Shown one piece after another: positions 47,592-56,301 of a stretch of 64,000 nucleotides of DNA (positions are counted from its first letter, which is position 1; each line of letters starts with the position of its first letter). The DNA comes from Photobacterium ganghwense. Lineage in GTDB: Bacteria; Pseudomonadota; Gammaproteobacteria; Enterobacterales; Vibrionaceae. A program made the translations under genes and the position numbers. The notes under the pieces were generated by a model. That model saw nothing but the letters and a program-made list of their open reading frames with translations, was not told the DNA's origin and did not search any database. Location of the stretch: assembly GCF_003025595.1 (NCBI RefSeq), contig NZ_PYMI01000003.1, positions 124,001 to 188,000 of the forward strand. The letters run 5' to 3'.

Positions 47592-50500
47592 ATGATTAGG
47601 CGGATTTTGCTTTTTTGGTGTTTTTTGTTAGCGGTTTGGTTTGGAACTGCCAACAGTTATGCGTCTGATTATTTGTTTTATCCGCTACCAAGCCAGGATC
47701 CGAGTAGTGTGGTGGTAGCAAAAAAAGTGCTCAATGGCAGTCAGAGTGGTCTGTGGCTGATAGATATCACCCAGGCGCTTTATTACTATGACGGCAGAAG
47801 CCTGAAACCGGCCAAAGACAGACAGGGTAATGCCATTACTGGGGTTACCGATGCGGCCTTATTGGCCGACAAACTCTGGTTGGTTAAAGAGGGCAGTGCC
47901 TATTACTATGAACCTTCGACGGCAAAACTCTCTAAGCTGAATCTCAGCCAGATCCCGGTGGAAGCTGTGGCGACCACTTCAAAAAACGTCTGGTTTGCCA
48001 ACCGACGAGGCTTGTACCAGCTCTCCGAACCCCAAACGCCTCCTGCTTTTACCCCCTTCGCCCACCCGCTGCGGCTGACTGGTATACATGTCGCTGGTGA
48101 CGCATTGTATGTTGCTGCCCAGCAAGGTGTGTATGAATATGCTGACAGCCTTCGTCCTGCGACATTGTTGATGCCGGAGCAAACAGTCACCGCCGTTTTT
48201 ATGGATGATGATAAGCAGTTATGGTTTGGCACTTACGAGGGGTTATTTAAAGGACGTGACGGTAAGCCGGTGACCTTGCCGAGTGAGGAAAGGCGCCAGA
48301 GTACGACAGCGGTTACCGCTATTAGCCAGACTCAGCAAGGTCTGTGGGTGGGCACAAAGCAGGGGCTGTATCTGCTGGATCGCAGCAAGCTGACTGCCCG
48401 TCGCTATACCGCCTCGGTCCAGGAAGATTTTATGCTGCCGGGAAACCGAATTCTGAATTTGCATCGGGATCCGCTCGGCGCGCTCTGGATTGCCACTGAT
48501 CGGGGGATTCGCTTTTTGCCTCAGGCGGCGGGGCTGGTGAAGCGGCTGCGGCTGGGTGATGGCAAGGGGTTGCTGCCGGCAACGGAGGTCAACGATATTG
48601 CTTTCACCAGTGACGGGAGTTACTGGCTGGCTACGGACAATGGCCTGATTGAAGTCTCACTGTTTTTTGATATTTTACGCCACCATAAAGGGCTGGGAGC
48701 GGTTCAGAAGCTTGACAGCTATCGTCATAATTTGTGGCTGCTGACAGCCTCTGGCGTGTATCAATACTCCAGGTTGCGGCATCACTGGTTGCCGCTGGCC
48801 CTGCCGCCGGGGCTAAACCATGAGAGCCTAACCACTCTGATGGTGGATCATTACGGCTCGCTGTGGCTGGCCGCCGGTTCACGACTTTATCGTTACTGGC
48901 CGGATTCTGCCGAGTGGATGGAATTCGGCGAGCACTGGCTTAAAGACCCGTTAGGGCAGGAGAAAATTACGTCGCTGTATGCAGACAGTGAACATCAAAT
49001 CTGGGTGGGGACGGATTACGGGTTGTATCAGTTTGAATCTGGTCATCTGTATCTGGTGTCAGACACGGAAAAGCTGGGCGGGGTAAGGGACATCTACGAA
49101 GACCGCCTGGGGCAGCTTTGGGTGGCTAATCGTTACGGGCTGCAATATTCACAAACCCTGACACCGCTGGCTTTACAGCTGGTGCCGATAGTGGGATCTC
49201 GCGCATATCCTTATTGTGTGGTGGGGGACAGTAACGGGGTCTGGGTCTCATCCAGTCAGGGACTGTCTCACCTCTCTTTTGAAGCGCAGTTGATCCGGCA
49301 CCTATCGCAGTCTGACGGTGTGCTGCCACAAGAGTTTTCCGCACCGGTTTGCCTGCGATCATCGGCGGGTAATTTGTTGTTTGCGACCCGTGAGGGATTG
49401 CTGACATTTACACCAAATACCTTGCTGGCGCACGAGCAGTTACCGGAGCAACTGACACTGAGTGAGGTTCGAGCCGATAACCAGTTGTACCAGATGGGCG
49501 GAACCAGCGATGAGCCGCTGCAGTTACCTTATGGTGCCGCGATCAGTTTTGAATTCACGATCACCCCCTGGCAGCAGCAGACCAATTTCTTCTACCGGAT
49601 TCGTTCTGAAGACGGAGAGGACTCCGCGTGGCAGTCTGTTTCGAGTCCTAACGTCTTTTTGGATCACCTGTCACCAGGACATTTCGTGCTGGAAGCCTCA
49701 TTGTCTTCACCGGAATCCGCCTTGGGGGGCCACAAGGTTTTGAGACTGGACTTTGATGTTGAACGGCCATGGTATCTGTCGACAGGTATCACGCTACTGG
49801 TAATGGCTGGCGTAGTGTCTTTGGTGGCAGCAGCCCTCTATTGGCGAAATGTGCTTAATAACCAGCAGAATATGCAGCTTAAGCAGGCTGTTTTTAAGAA
49901 AACGGCCCGTATTGAGCTGCAGAAAAAACAAATCAATGCCAGCAATATGCAGTTGCAGCGGATACTGGAAGTTCGGCAGAACATGATGGCACAACTGTCA
50001 CATGAACTACGGACACCGCTTAGTCTGTCTCTCAGCCTGCTCGAAGGGGTAAAACCGCAGGGCAGCGAGCAAGGTAAGCTCGCGATTATCGAAAAAAATC
50101 TAGCTCATGCCTTGCACGTGGCTGAGCAGTTGCTGTCGAAAGATGCGCTGGCACTGGCAGAGCCGGATAAGCTGTGTGAGCAATGGGTCAGCCCTGTGGT
50201 ACAGGCGAGCTGCATGAGCTGGCAGGTTGAGGCCGAGAAAAAACAGATAGCCCTTTGTCTGGAGGATGAATCCGCCGGATGCAGTGTGTTTCTTGCCCCA
50301 TACCATTTGGAAATCATTCTGGGGAATTTGCTGTCTAATGCGCTGAAGTACACTGATCGTAACGGTGGCATTACGGTAACTGTCAAAGAAAGGCAGCAAC
50401 AGCTGGTGATTTCGGTCAGTGACACCGGCAAAGGCATGAGCGCCGAAACCAAAGCACATTTGTTTGAAAGCTATTATCAGGAAGAGCCGGTATTCAGCCC

Positions 50501-51431
50501 GGAAGCCGGATTCGGTCTGGGGCTCAGCACAGTGAAACAGCTGGTGGAGAGGTATCAGGGGGATATCTCGGTGATCAGCTACCAGGGCGTGGGCAGCGAA
50601 TTTATTGTACGTTTACCGCTCTATCATTCAGCAGCACAACATGCCGAACCGGAAATGGCGTCGGAAGCTGAGACTTGTGCTGCGCAGGCACCAGCCACCA
50701 GTAAACCCGCCGTGTTGCTGGCGTGCGCAGAAACACCGATGATTGCCTGGTGGCAGTCCCTGTTGAGTGAAGAGTATCGGGTGACTTGCGTCAGAGATGG
50801 TTATGAAGCGTTGATCGCTATGCTGGAAAATACCCCGGATCTATTAGTTGCTTCTGCGACGTTGCCCGGTTTGGCAGGAGTGCCGCTGCTGCAGCGGTTG
50901 GCTGAAGAGTTGCCCGATGGGTATGAGCCCCGTATTTTGCTGGTTGATGACAGTGGTAGCCTTGATAGCACGGATATCCTGCTTTCCGGTTGGGCACATG
51001 AGCTGATCACATGGCCGGCGGATAACCGGGATGTCAGAGCACGCCTGAATAAATTGATGCATCCCAAGGAGGATAGCTCAACGGACGATAAGGCCGTCCC
51101 TACGCCCGATCAGCTGTGGTGTGATAATGTCCGGGTTCTTATCGCGACCCATTATCATGACCCTCAGTTCAGTACCTCTATCGCAGCCAAGGCCTTGTTC
51201 TTATCGGAACGAAGCCTGCAACGTAAATTCAGACAGAAGTTTGGTCTCGCCTTCAAAGACTATGTTACGCAGTACCGGATTGAGCAGGCAATGAGCCACC
51301 TAGAGCAGGGGGAGCCCCTCAGTGAGGTTGCCCGGTCATGCGGTTTTCAGGATGTCGAGGTCTTCATCGCCCGGTTCAGAGCGGCAACAGGCCGTGAACC
51401 CGAAGAGATTTTGGCTGATTGCCCAGTATAG
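47592..51431 (+). CDS. tfoS: TfoS-like transmembrane regulator: beta-propeller, kinase, pseudo-receiver, AraC HTH
   Basis: 1279 residues. Signal sequence (MIRRILLFWCFLLAVWFGTA); large periplasmic part with repeated LWIATDRG/LWVGTDYG-type beta-propeller blades and a Y_Y_Y domain near 640-715; one span near 733-752; HisKA with His804 (LSHELRTPLS); ATPase boxes NLLSNALKY, DTGKGMS and GFGLGLS. Then comes a receiver-like domain near 1038-1150 with no acceptor Asp (Ser1088 in its place), and a C-terminal AraC HTH. Architecture and position before feoA match V. cholerae TfoS (VC2080), which senses chitin oligosaccharides and activates the TfoR small RNA. ATG 47592 fits the signal peptide, though its ribosome site is distant. 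The ligand is inferred. Confidence 0.75.
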   Translation: MIRRILLFWCFLLAVWFGTANSYASDYLFYPLPSQDPSSVVVAKKVLNGSQSGLWLIDITQALYYYDGRSLKPAKDRQGNAITGVTDAALLADKLWLVKEGSAYYYEPSTAKLSKLNLSQIPVEAVATTSKNVWFANRRGLYQLSEPQTPPAFTPFAHPLRLTGIHVAGDALYVAAQQGVYEYADSLRPATLLMPEQTVTAVFMDDDKQLWFGTYEGLFKGRDGKPVTLPSEERRQSTTAVTAISQTQQGLWVGTKQGLYLLDRSKLTARRYTASVQEDFMLPGNRILNLHRDPLGALWIATDRGIRFLPQAAGLVKRLRLGDGKGLLPATEVNDIAFTSDGSYWLATDNGLIEVSLFFDILRHHKGLGAVQKLDSYRHNLWLLTASGVYQYSRLRHHWLPLALPPGLNHESLTTLMVDHYGSLWLAAGSRLYRYWPDSAEWMEFGEHWLKDPLGQEKITSLYADSEHQIWVGTDYGLYQFESGHLYLVSDTEKLGGVRDIYEDRLGQLWVANRYGLQYSQTLTPLALQLVPIVGSRAYPYCVVGDSNGVWVSSSQGLSHLSFEAQLIRHLSQSDGVLPQEFSAPVCLRSSAGNLLFATREGLLTFTPNTLLAHEQLPEQLTLSEVRADNQLYQMGGTSDEPLQLPYGAAISFEFTITPWQQQTNFFYRIRSEDGEDSAWQSVSSPNVFLDHLSPGHFVLEASLSSPESALGGHKVLRLDFDVERPWYLSTGITLLVMAGVVSLVAAALYWRNVLNNQQNMQLKQAVFKKTARIELQKKQINASNMQLQRILEVRQNMMAQLSHELRTPLSLSLSLLEGVKPQGSEQGKLAIIEKNLAHALHVAEQLLSKDALALAEPDKLCEQWVSPVVQASCMSWQVEAEKKQIALCLEDESAGCSVFLAPYHLEIILGNLLSNALKYTDRNGGITVTVKERQQQLVISVSDTGKGMSAETKAHLFESYYQEEPVFSPEAGFGLGLSTVKQLVERYQGDISVISYQGVGSEFIVRLPLYHSAAQHAEPEMASEAETCAAQAPATSKPAVLLACAETPMIAWWQSLLSEEYRVTCVRDGYEALIAMLENTPDLLVASATLPGLAGVPLLQRLAEELPDGYEPRILLVDDSGSLDSTDILLSGWAHELITWPADNRDVRARLNKLMHPKEDSSTDDKAVPTPDQLWCDNVRVLIATHYHDPQFSTSIAAKALFLSERSLQRKFRQKFGLAFKDYVTQYRIEQAMSHLEQGEPLSEVARSCGFQDVEVFIARFRAATGREPEEILADCPV

Positions 51432-51473
51432 CTGATGATAGCGGCTTACTAAGAGAACAGCCTTCTTACTAAG

Positions 51474-51521
51474 CTTGCCAAGAGAGTTGCTTGCCAAGTG
51501 AGCCGCTTTCCAAGTGAGGAT
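51474..51521. repeat. Degenerate 16-bp tandem repeats after tfoS
   Basis: CTTGCCAAGAGAGTTG, CTTGCCAAGTGAGCCG and CTTTCCAAGTGAGGAT follow without gaps. More decayed copies (CTTACTAAG, CGCCAAATGA) lie on both sides. Confidence 0.8.
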
Positions 51522-51740
51522 CGCCAAATGAACGGTAGGGGTAAGGATACAGTGGTAATTACGGCTTATCTGTACTCATTCAGATCTGATATGACAGTTA
51601 CCCTCTGTTCGACTCGGTGCCTGTCTGATTCTATATGGGCTAGATTCTTTTCGCCCACATTGATTTCCCATCTTCTAATGTTGCTCTTGCCTGTTTAACC
51701 CCGTCTTTTATTTTCAACCGTTGTGGGATGACCCGTTTAC

Positions 51741-51766
51741 GGAGCCGTTCATCTCAGAATGGCTCC
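51741..51766. other. Perfectly paired stem-loop upstream of feoA
   Basis: GGAGCCGTTC at 51741-51750 pairs with GAATGGCTCC at 51757-51766 (one G-T pair) around ATCTCA. No T-run follows on either strand. It could be part of a TfoR-like RNA or of a leader. Confidence 0.5.
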
Positions 51767-51877
51767 AGCCCGGTATGGAAAAACACGGTTTATTTTCTTA
51801 TCTAGCGTCTACTTGGCGATATTTCTATCAGTGAAATCAAAGCTGCAATCAATGAACCCATAAATGGAAAGGGTTTA

Positions 51878-51891
51878 TTGATTTAAAACAA
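51878..51891 (+). promoter_or_regulatory. FNR-like site upstream of feoA
   Basis: TTGAT-TTAA-AACAA matches TTGAT-N4-ATCAA at nine of ten positions. A -10-like TAACAT at 51913-51918 places it near -41 of a start point at about 51925. A second FNR-like sequence (TTGAT-AAAA-ATGAA, 51918-51931) is less well placed. Confidence 0.5.
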
Positions 51892-51931
51892 AGCCAAATG
51901 TGTTTCAATCTGTAACATTGATAAAAATGAA

Positions 51932-51946
51932 TGAAAATTATTACCA
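51932..51946. promoter_or_regulatory. Fur box upstream of feoA
   Basis: The 15-mer TGAAAATTATTACCA matches the 7-1-7 Fur consensus TGATAATNATTATCA at 12 of 14 defined bases, 18 bases before the feoA start. Confidence 0.7.
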
Positions 51947-51963
51947 TTTAAGGTGTTGGTTAT

Positions 51964-52191
51964 ATGAAACTGTCAGAACTTTCCTGTGGCAGTGAAGGTA
52001 TCGTGACCGGGATGTCCGGCCTTTCCGCAGCAACCCGAAAGAAATTAATGGTGATGGGCGTATTGCCGAATACGCCAGTCGCTGTTGTACGTGTTGCCCC
52101 TCTGGGTGACCCGATTCAGATTCGCGTCCGTGGTGTGGATATCGCGCTGCGTAAGCAGCTGGCTGAAGATATCGAGGTAGAGGTCAAATAA
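51964..52191 (+). CDS. feoA: FeoA, ferrous iron transport protein A
   Basis: 75-residue SH3-like cytosolic protein needed for FeoB function: MKLSELSCGSEGIVTGM, then RKKLMVMGVLPNTPVAVVRVAPLGDPIQIRVRG with the typical hydrophobic loop. A weak ribosome site (AAGG) precedes it. Its stop overlaps the feoB start by one base. Confidence 0.96.
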   Translation: MKLSELSCGSEGIVTGMSGLSAATRKKLMVMGVLPNTPVAVVRVAPLGDPIQIRVRGVDIALRKQLAEDIEVEVK

Positions 52192-54470
52192 TGCAATACA
52201 ACATTCTCACTGTCGGCAATCCAAACAGCGGTAAAACAACCTTATTTAATGGCCTGACGGGCGCTCGTCAGCAGGTGGGTAACTGGGCGGGTGTGACGGT
52301 TGAAAAGAAAACCGGCCGCTACGAGTGTGCCGGTGACAGTTTTGCCCTGACGGACTTGCCGGGGATTTACAACCTGGACAGTGCCAACGATGCCAACAGT
52401 CTTGATGAAGCCATTGCTTCTCGGGCGATTCTGACCACACCTGCCGATGTGATCATCAACGTGGTTGATGCATCCTGCCTGGAGCGCAGTCTGTATATGA
52501 CATTGCAGCTTCGCGAACTTGGCCGTCCCATGGTTGTGGTGCTGAATAAAATGGATGTGCTGGCTCGCCAGCGTCAGGTACTGGATGTCAAAGGGCTGGA
52601 AAAAGCGCTTGGCTGCCCGGTGATTTGCCTGTCGGCGAACAACCTTAAACAAGTCAATGAGTTTAAGGTGAAGCTGCACAAGATGCTGGCGCAGGGCATT
52701 GCTGTGAGCGACTTCTGTCTGGATTACGGGACGCGTTTCGAGCAGGCAGTGATTGAGATTGAGTCGCTGTTTGACGGCCAGCAGTTGAAACCACGAGCGC
52801 AAGCTATCCGGGTGATGGAAAACGATACCCTGGTAATTAATAGACTGGATGACGAATCAAAGAACGCTGCGTGTAATGCCCGTAACCGATTGATGGTGGA
52901 TCTGGATCCTGATATTCAGGTGGCGGATACCCGTTACAGTTATCTGCATAATGTTTGTCAGAAGGTGCGTCGCCAGGAAGGAAAACTGAGCCACAGCCTG
53001 AGTGATAAAATTGATCGGGTTCTGCTGCATCGCGCCTTCGGTATTCCGTTCTTCTTCATCGTGATGTACCTGATGTTTATGTTCTCCATCAACATTGGTA
53101 GTGCATTCATTGATTTCTTTGATATCAGCGTCGGCGCGTTGCTGGTGGACGGCGGCCACTACCTGCTGGACGGTCACCTGCCGGTTTGGCTGGTGACCGT
53201 GATTGCGGATGGTCTGGGCGGCGGTATTCAGACCGTGGCGACCTTCATTCCGGTGATTGCCTGTCTGTATCTGTTCCTGGCTGTACTGGAGAGTTCCGGT
53301 TACATGGCGCGGGCTGCCTTTGTTCTGGATAAGGTGATGCAGAAAGTTGGCCTGCCGGGGAAAGCGTTTGTTCCTCTGGTGCTGGGCTTTGGTTGTAATG
53401 TGCCGGCTATCATGGCGACCCGTACGCTGGAGCAGGAGCGTGAACGTAAGCTGGCTGCGGCGATGGCACCGTTTATGTCTTGTGGAGCACGCTTGCCAGT
53501 TTATGCACTGTTTGCCGCCGCTTTTTTCCCTGAAAGTGGCCAGAACGTTGTGTTTGCCCTTTATTTGCTGGGGATTGCCGCTGCCGTACTGACGGGGCTG
53601 GTATTGCGTCATACCATTTATCCGGGAAGCAGTGATAGCTTCATTATGGAAATGCCGGACTACGAGCTGCCAACCATGCGCAATGTTGGGATCAAAACCT
53701 GGCAGAAGCTGAAGAAATTCGTCATGGGGGCCGGTAAGACCATTGTGGTTGTCGTGGCAGTCTTGAGCTTCTTCAACTCGCTGGGTACTGACGGTACGTT
53801 TGGCAATGAAGACTCGGCCAACTCTGTGCTGTCTAAGGCGGCGCAGGTTGTGACTCCGGTTCTGGCCCCGATCGGTATTCAGGAAGACAACTGGCCGGCA
53901 ACCGTGGGTATTATCACTGGTATTTTTGCCAAAGAGGCGGTGGTCGGCACCCTGAATAATCTGTATGCCCCATCACAGTCTGGTGAGGAGGCTGACTATT
54001 ATTTGCTGGGAAGTCTGCATGAGGCAGTCGCGTCTATTCCGGCGAACCTGGCTGACCTGAGCTACAGCGATCCGTTGGGGATTACGGTGGGTGAGTTGGA
54101 AGATCAGGCGGTGGCTGCGGAAGAGCAGGAAGTCGATTCCTCGATCTTTGGCAATATTCAGGCGCACTTTACCGGCGCAGCCGGTGCGATGGCGTATTTG
54201 ATTTTCATTCTGATGTATACCCCTTGTGCCGCGGCAATGGGTGCGTATGTACGTGAATTCGGCCAGAAATTTGCGCTGTTTATCGCCAGTTGGACCATGC
54301 TGATGGCCTACACGTTTGCCGGTATTTACTTCCAGTTGGCAACGTTTACAGATCATCCGATGGCCAGTGCATTGTGGATAGCGTTCTTTGTGATACTGAA
54401 CACGGCCTTGCTGGTGTGGTTTAAGCGTCAGGGGCGCAAGCAGGCAGATGAACAGGTGTTGGCCGTATGA
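52191..54470 (+). CDS. feoB: FeoB, ferrous iron permease with G-protein domain
   Basis: 759-residue inner-membrane Fe2+ importer. The cytosolic GTPase domain has GNPNSGKT at 9-16, switch region WAGVTVEKK, DLPGIYNL and LNKMD. The transmembrane part contains two related gate motifs with VLGFGCNVPAIMATRTLE and FTGAAGAMAYLIFILMYTPCAAAMGA, including the conserved Cys of each. The stop overlaps feoC by 4 bases. Typical Vibrio length. Confidence 0.97.
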   Translation: MQYNILTVGNPNSGKTTLFNGLTGARQQVGNWAGVTVEKKTGRYECAGDSFALTDLPGIYNLDSANDANSLDEAIASRAILTTPADVIINVVDASCLERSLYMTLQLRELGRPMVVVLNKMDVLARQRQVLDVKGLEKALGCPVICLSANNLKQVNEFKVKLHKMLAQGIAVSDFCLDYGTRFEQAVIEIESLFDGQQLKPRAQAIRVMENDTLVINRLDDESKNAACNARNRLMVDLDPDIQVADTRYSYLHNVCQKVRRQEGKLSHSLSDKIDRVLLHRAFGIPFFFIVMYLMFMFSINIGSAFIDFFDISVGALLVDGGHYLLDGHLPVWLVTVIADGLGGGIQTVATFIPVIACLYLFLAVLESSGYMARAAFVLDKVMQKVGLPGKAFVPLVLGFGCNVPAIMATRTLEQERERKLAAAMAPFMSCGARLPVYALFAAAFFPESGQNVVFALYLLGIAAAVLTGLVLRHTIYPGSSDSFIMEMPDYELPTMRNVGIKTWQKLKKFVMGAGKTIVVVVAVLSFFNSLGTDGTFGNEDSANSVLSKAAQVVTPVLAPIGIQEDNWPATVGIITGIFAKEAVVGTLNNLYAPSQSGEEADYYLLGSLHEAVASIPANLADLSYSDPLGITVGELEDQAVAAEEQEVDSSIFGNIQAHFTGAAGAMAYLIFILMYTPCAAAMGAYVREFGQKFALFIASWTMLMAYTFAGIYFQLATFTDHPMASALWIAFFVILNTALLVWFKRQGRKQADEQVLAV

Positions 54471-54712
54471 TTTTGCATCAGCTTAAAGCGTACATCGAGC
54501 AACACGGGCGTAGCAGTCGTAAAGCAATGGCATCGCACTTTGCGATGTCAGAAGATGGCGTTGATGCCATGCTGGAAGTCTGGGTGCGAAAAGGCAAGCT
54601 GGGGCGTGAACTGGTAGGCTGTGACAGCCGCCAGTGCTGTCAGGGAGCCAGTGACGTCTGGTATCGTTGCCTGGCCGAACAAGAGCTTTCTGTAACTGTG
54701 GTGAGAAATTAA
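54467..54712 (+). CDS. feoC: FeoC, small winged-helix partner of FeoB
   Basis: 81 residues. Winged-helix start LHQLKAYIEQHGRSSRKAMASHF, then a cysteine cluster of pattern C-x4-C-C-x9-C (CDSRQCC and WYRC) that in the FeoC family can hold an oxygen-sensitive Fe-S cluster. Overlaps feoB by four bases. Thought to modulate FeoB stability or activity. Confidence 0.92.
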   Translation: MILHQLKAYIEQHGRSSRKAMASHFAMSEDGVDAMLEVWVRKGKLGRELVGCDSRQCCQGASDVWYRCLAEQELSVTVVRN

Positions 54713-54767
54713 CGCCAATTCGTCCTGTTACATACGGGATTAGTATTTACAGCGCGTCACTGACAAG

Positions 54768-54793
54768 AAAGGCAACCTTCGGGTTGCCTTTTT
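54768..54793 (+). terminator. Terminator of feoABC
   Basis: AAGGCAACC / GGTTGCCTT stem around TTCG and T-run. Confidence 0.92.
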
Positions 54794-54929
54794 CAGTTTA
54801 CTATTCCAGCTTGTTTGTTCTGGTTTCTTTTCTTTGGTGTTTCTGTTCTAGCTACGCTGCTTCAGTCGCTTTGTTTCGGATTCCCGGTAAGCTAGTGAAC
54901 GTCGGCCGGAGAGTTAACTCGTGACTGGG

Positions 54930-55364
54930 TTAAAGCGCCGCGGCAACAAAACCGTCCAGTTCAGCCATCAGGGCCTGAAGCTCTTCCGCCAGAGCCTGCT
55001 GAACGGCCTCGGAACGCTGAGTGCCGTCCGTGTTTCCCCAAACTGGTCCTGGCCAGGCGATATCTTCTTTAAATCGCGCAATATGGTGAAGATGCAGCTG
55101 AGGCACCAGATTGCCCAACGCACCGACGTTAATTTTGTCGGCCTGAAATTGGGTCTCCAGTAAACCGGCAACAGCACTGGACTCACGCATCAGCTGGAAT
55201 TGTTCTTCCTGCGGCAGGTGATGAATTTCTCTGAGCTCTGCTTTACGAGGCACTAAGATGACCCATGGCCCCAGAGCTTCTTTCGACAGGAGCACCCGGC
55301 ACAGAGGGAAATCACCCAGTACTGTGGTATCTGCTTCGAGTCTCGGATGAAGTGAAAACTGCAT
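54930..55364 (-). CDS. HIT-family protein
   Basis: 144 residues of the histidine-triad nucleotide-binding fold. Core: CRVLLSKEALGPWVILVPRKAELREIHHL, then NVGALGNLVPQLHLHHIARF, where the triad reads QLHLHHI, with Gln in the first His position as in some relatives. Ends with an alanine-rich helix. Substrate unknown, probably a nucleotide phosphoramidate or dinucleotide. Convergent with feoC. Confidence 0.88.
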   Translation of the reverse strand: MQFSLHPRLEADTTVLGDFPLCRVLLSKEALGPWVILVPRKAELREIHHLPQEEQFQLMRESSAVAGLLETQFQADKINVGALGNLVPQLHLHHIARFKEDIAWPGPVWGNTDGTQRSEAVQQALAEELQALMAELDGFVAAAL

Positions 55365-55597
55365 TTCTGTATTCCTTAATTGTATTGCTCAGCTCACAGG
55401 CTGGGAGTTTTGCCACAGCCTATTGCGCTGGCTGAGGTAGGATAGAGGCAGAAGAAAAAATTATGATGCCAGTAAGATAGTGGCTATCAATCAGTGAGGC
55501 AATGATTGATAGCTGATAAACCTCGGTATTCATTCAGGGAATAGCGCAAAATTTCAGGTGGAAGGCGTTTTATTGTCTCCATCATCAAGGGGGAACC

Positions 55598-56203
55598 ATG
55601 GTGGCAGAGTATCAAGAAGTATTGGATTTCTGGTTCGGTGAAGTGGGCGAGGAAATGACCGTTGAGGACCACTCTCAGCTTTGGTTCGGTGGCAGCCCTG
55701 AGACCGATGTGCTGATCACAAACCGTTTTCGGGATACGGTGAGCCGCGCTGGGCTCGGCGAGCTCAGTCACTGGTCGAAAGAGCCGCAGGGAACGCTGGC
55801 GCTGATTGTTTTGCTCGATCAGTTTACCCGCAATATTTACCGCGGGCTGGGCGCGGCTTTTCGCTATGACTCCTTGGCGCTGGCGCTGTGCAAGCGAGGT
55901 CTGGCCCAGAATCAGGATCTTGAATTGACACCGATTGAGCGGGTCTTTTTTTACCTGCCGCTTGAGCATTCGGAGGTTATGGAAGATCAGGAAGAGGCCG
56001 TATTTCGGTACGATCGGTTACGCCAGTCGGTGACACCGGCACATTCCCGGAAATTTGATGAGTTCTACCAGTATGCACTCAGTCATTATGAGGTGATAAA
56101 GCGCTTTGGCCGCTTCCCTCATCGTAATTCTGTTTATGGTCGCCTTTCCACTCAGGAGGAGCTGGATTGGTTGCACAAAGGCGGGCAGCGATTCGGACAG
56201 TAA
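55598..56203 (+). CDS. DUF924 family protein
   Basis: 201 residues. VLDFWFG, LALIVLLDQFTRNIYRG, FFYLPLEHSEVMEDQE and FGRFPHRNSVYGR-type motifs are those of DUF924, an all-helical TPR-like family of unknown function. GGGG six bases upstream supports ATG. Stands alone between HIT and the diguanylate cyclase. Confidence 0.82.
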   Translation: MVAEYQEVLDFWFGEVGEEMTVEDHSQLWFGGSPETDVLITNRFRDTVSRAGLGELSHWSKEPQGTLALIVLLDQFTRNIYRGLGAAFRYDSLALALCKRGLAQNQDLELTPIERVFFYLPLEHSEVMEDQEEAVFRYDRLRQSVTPAHSRKFDEFYQYALSHYEVIKRFGRFPHRNSVYGRLSTQEELDWLHKGGQRFGQ

Positions 56204-56237
56204 GATACCCGGATTTCAATAAATTTATGTGATATAG

Positions 56238-56267
56238 AAAATTGCCCGGTTAAACCGGGCAATTTTT
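56238..56267. terminator. Bidirectional terminator between DUF924 and DGC genes
   Basis: AATTGCCCGGT / ACCGGGCAATT stem around TAA with A and T runs on the two sides. Confidence 0.88.
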
Positions 56268-56301
56268 ATTGTTCAAGACCTTAAGTAATCGGTTCAAGGC
56301 T

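Larger units (their letters stand above)
51432..51963. other. tfoS-feoA intergenic region, expected site of the TfoR small RNA
   Basis: 532 bp without a protein gene. In V. cholerae the competence RNA TfoR is encoded between the feoA and tfoS genes, so a homologue is expected here by position. I could not find a clear promoter plus terminator. Visible items are degenerate 16-bp tandem repeats at 51474-51521, the palindrome TCAGATCTGA (51580-51589), a possible promoter (TTCGAC, 18 bases, TATATG near 51634), a 10-bp hairpin at 51741-51766 and, near feoA, FNR- and Fur-like sites. Confidence 0.45.

Noticed and set aside
52857-53612. 251-residue antisense frame opposite feoB
   Set aside because: Shadow frame rich in Gln, His and Arg with no domain. 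The feoB frame explains the region fully.
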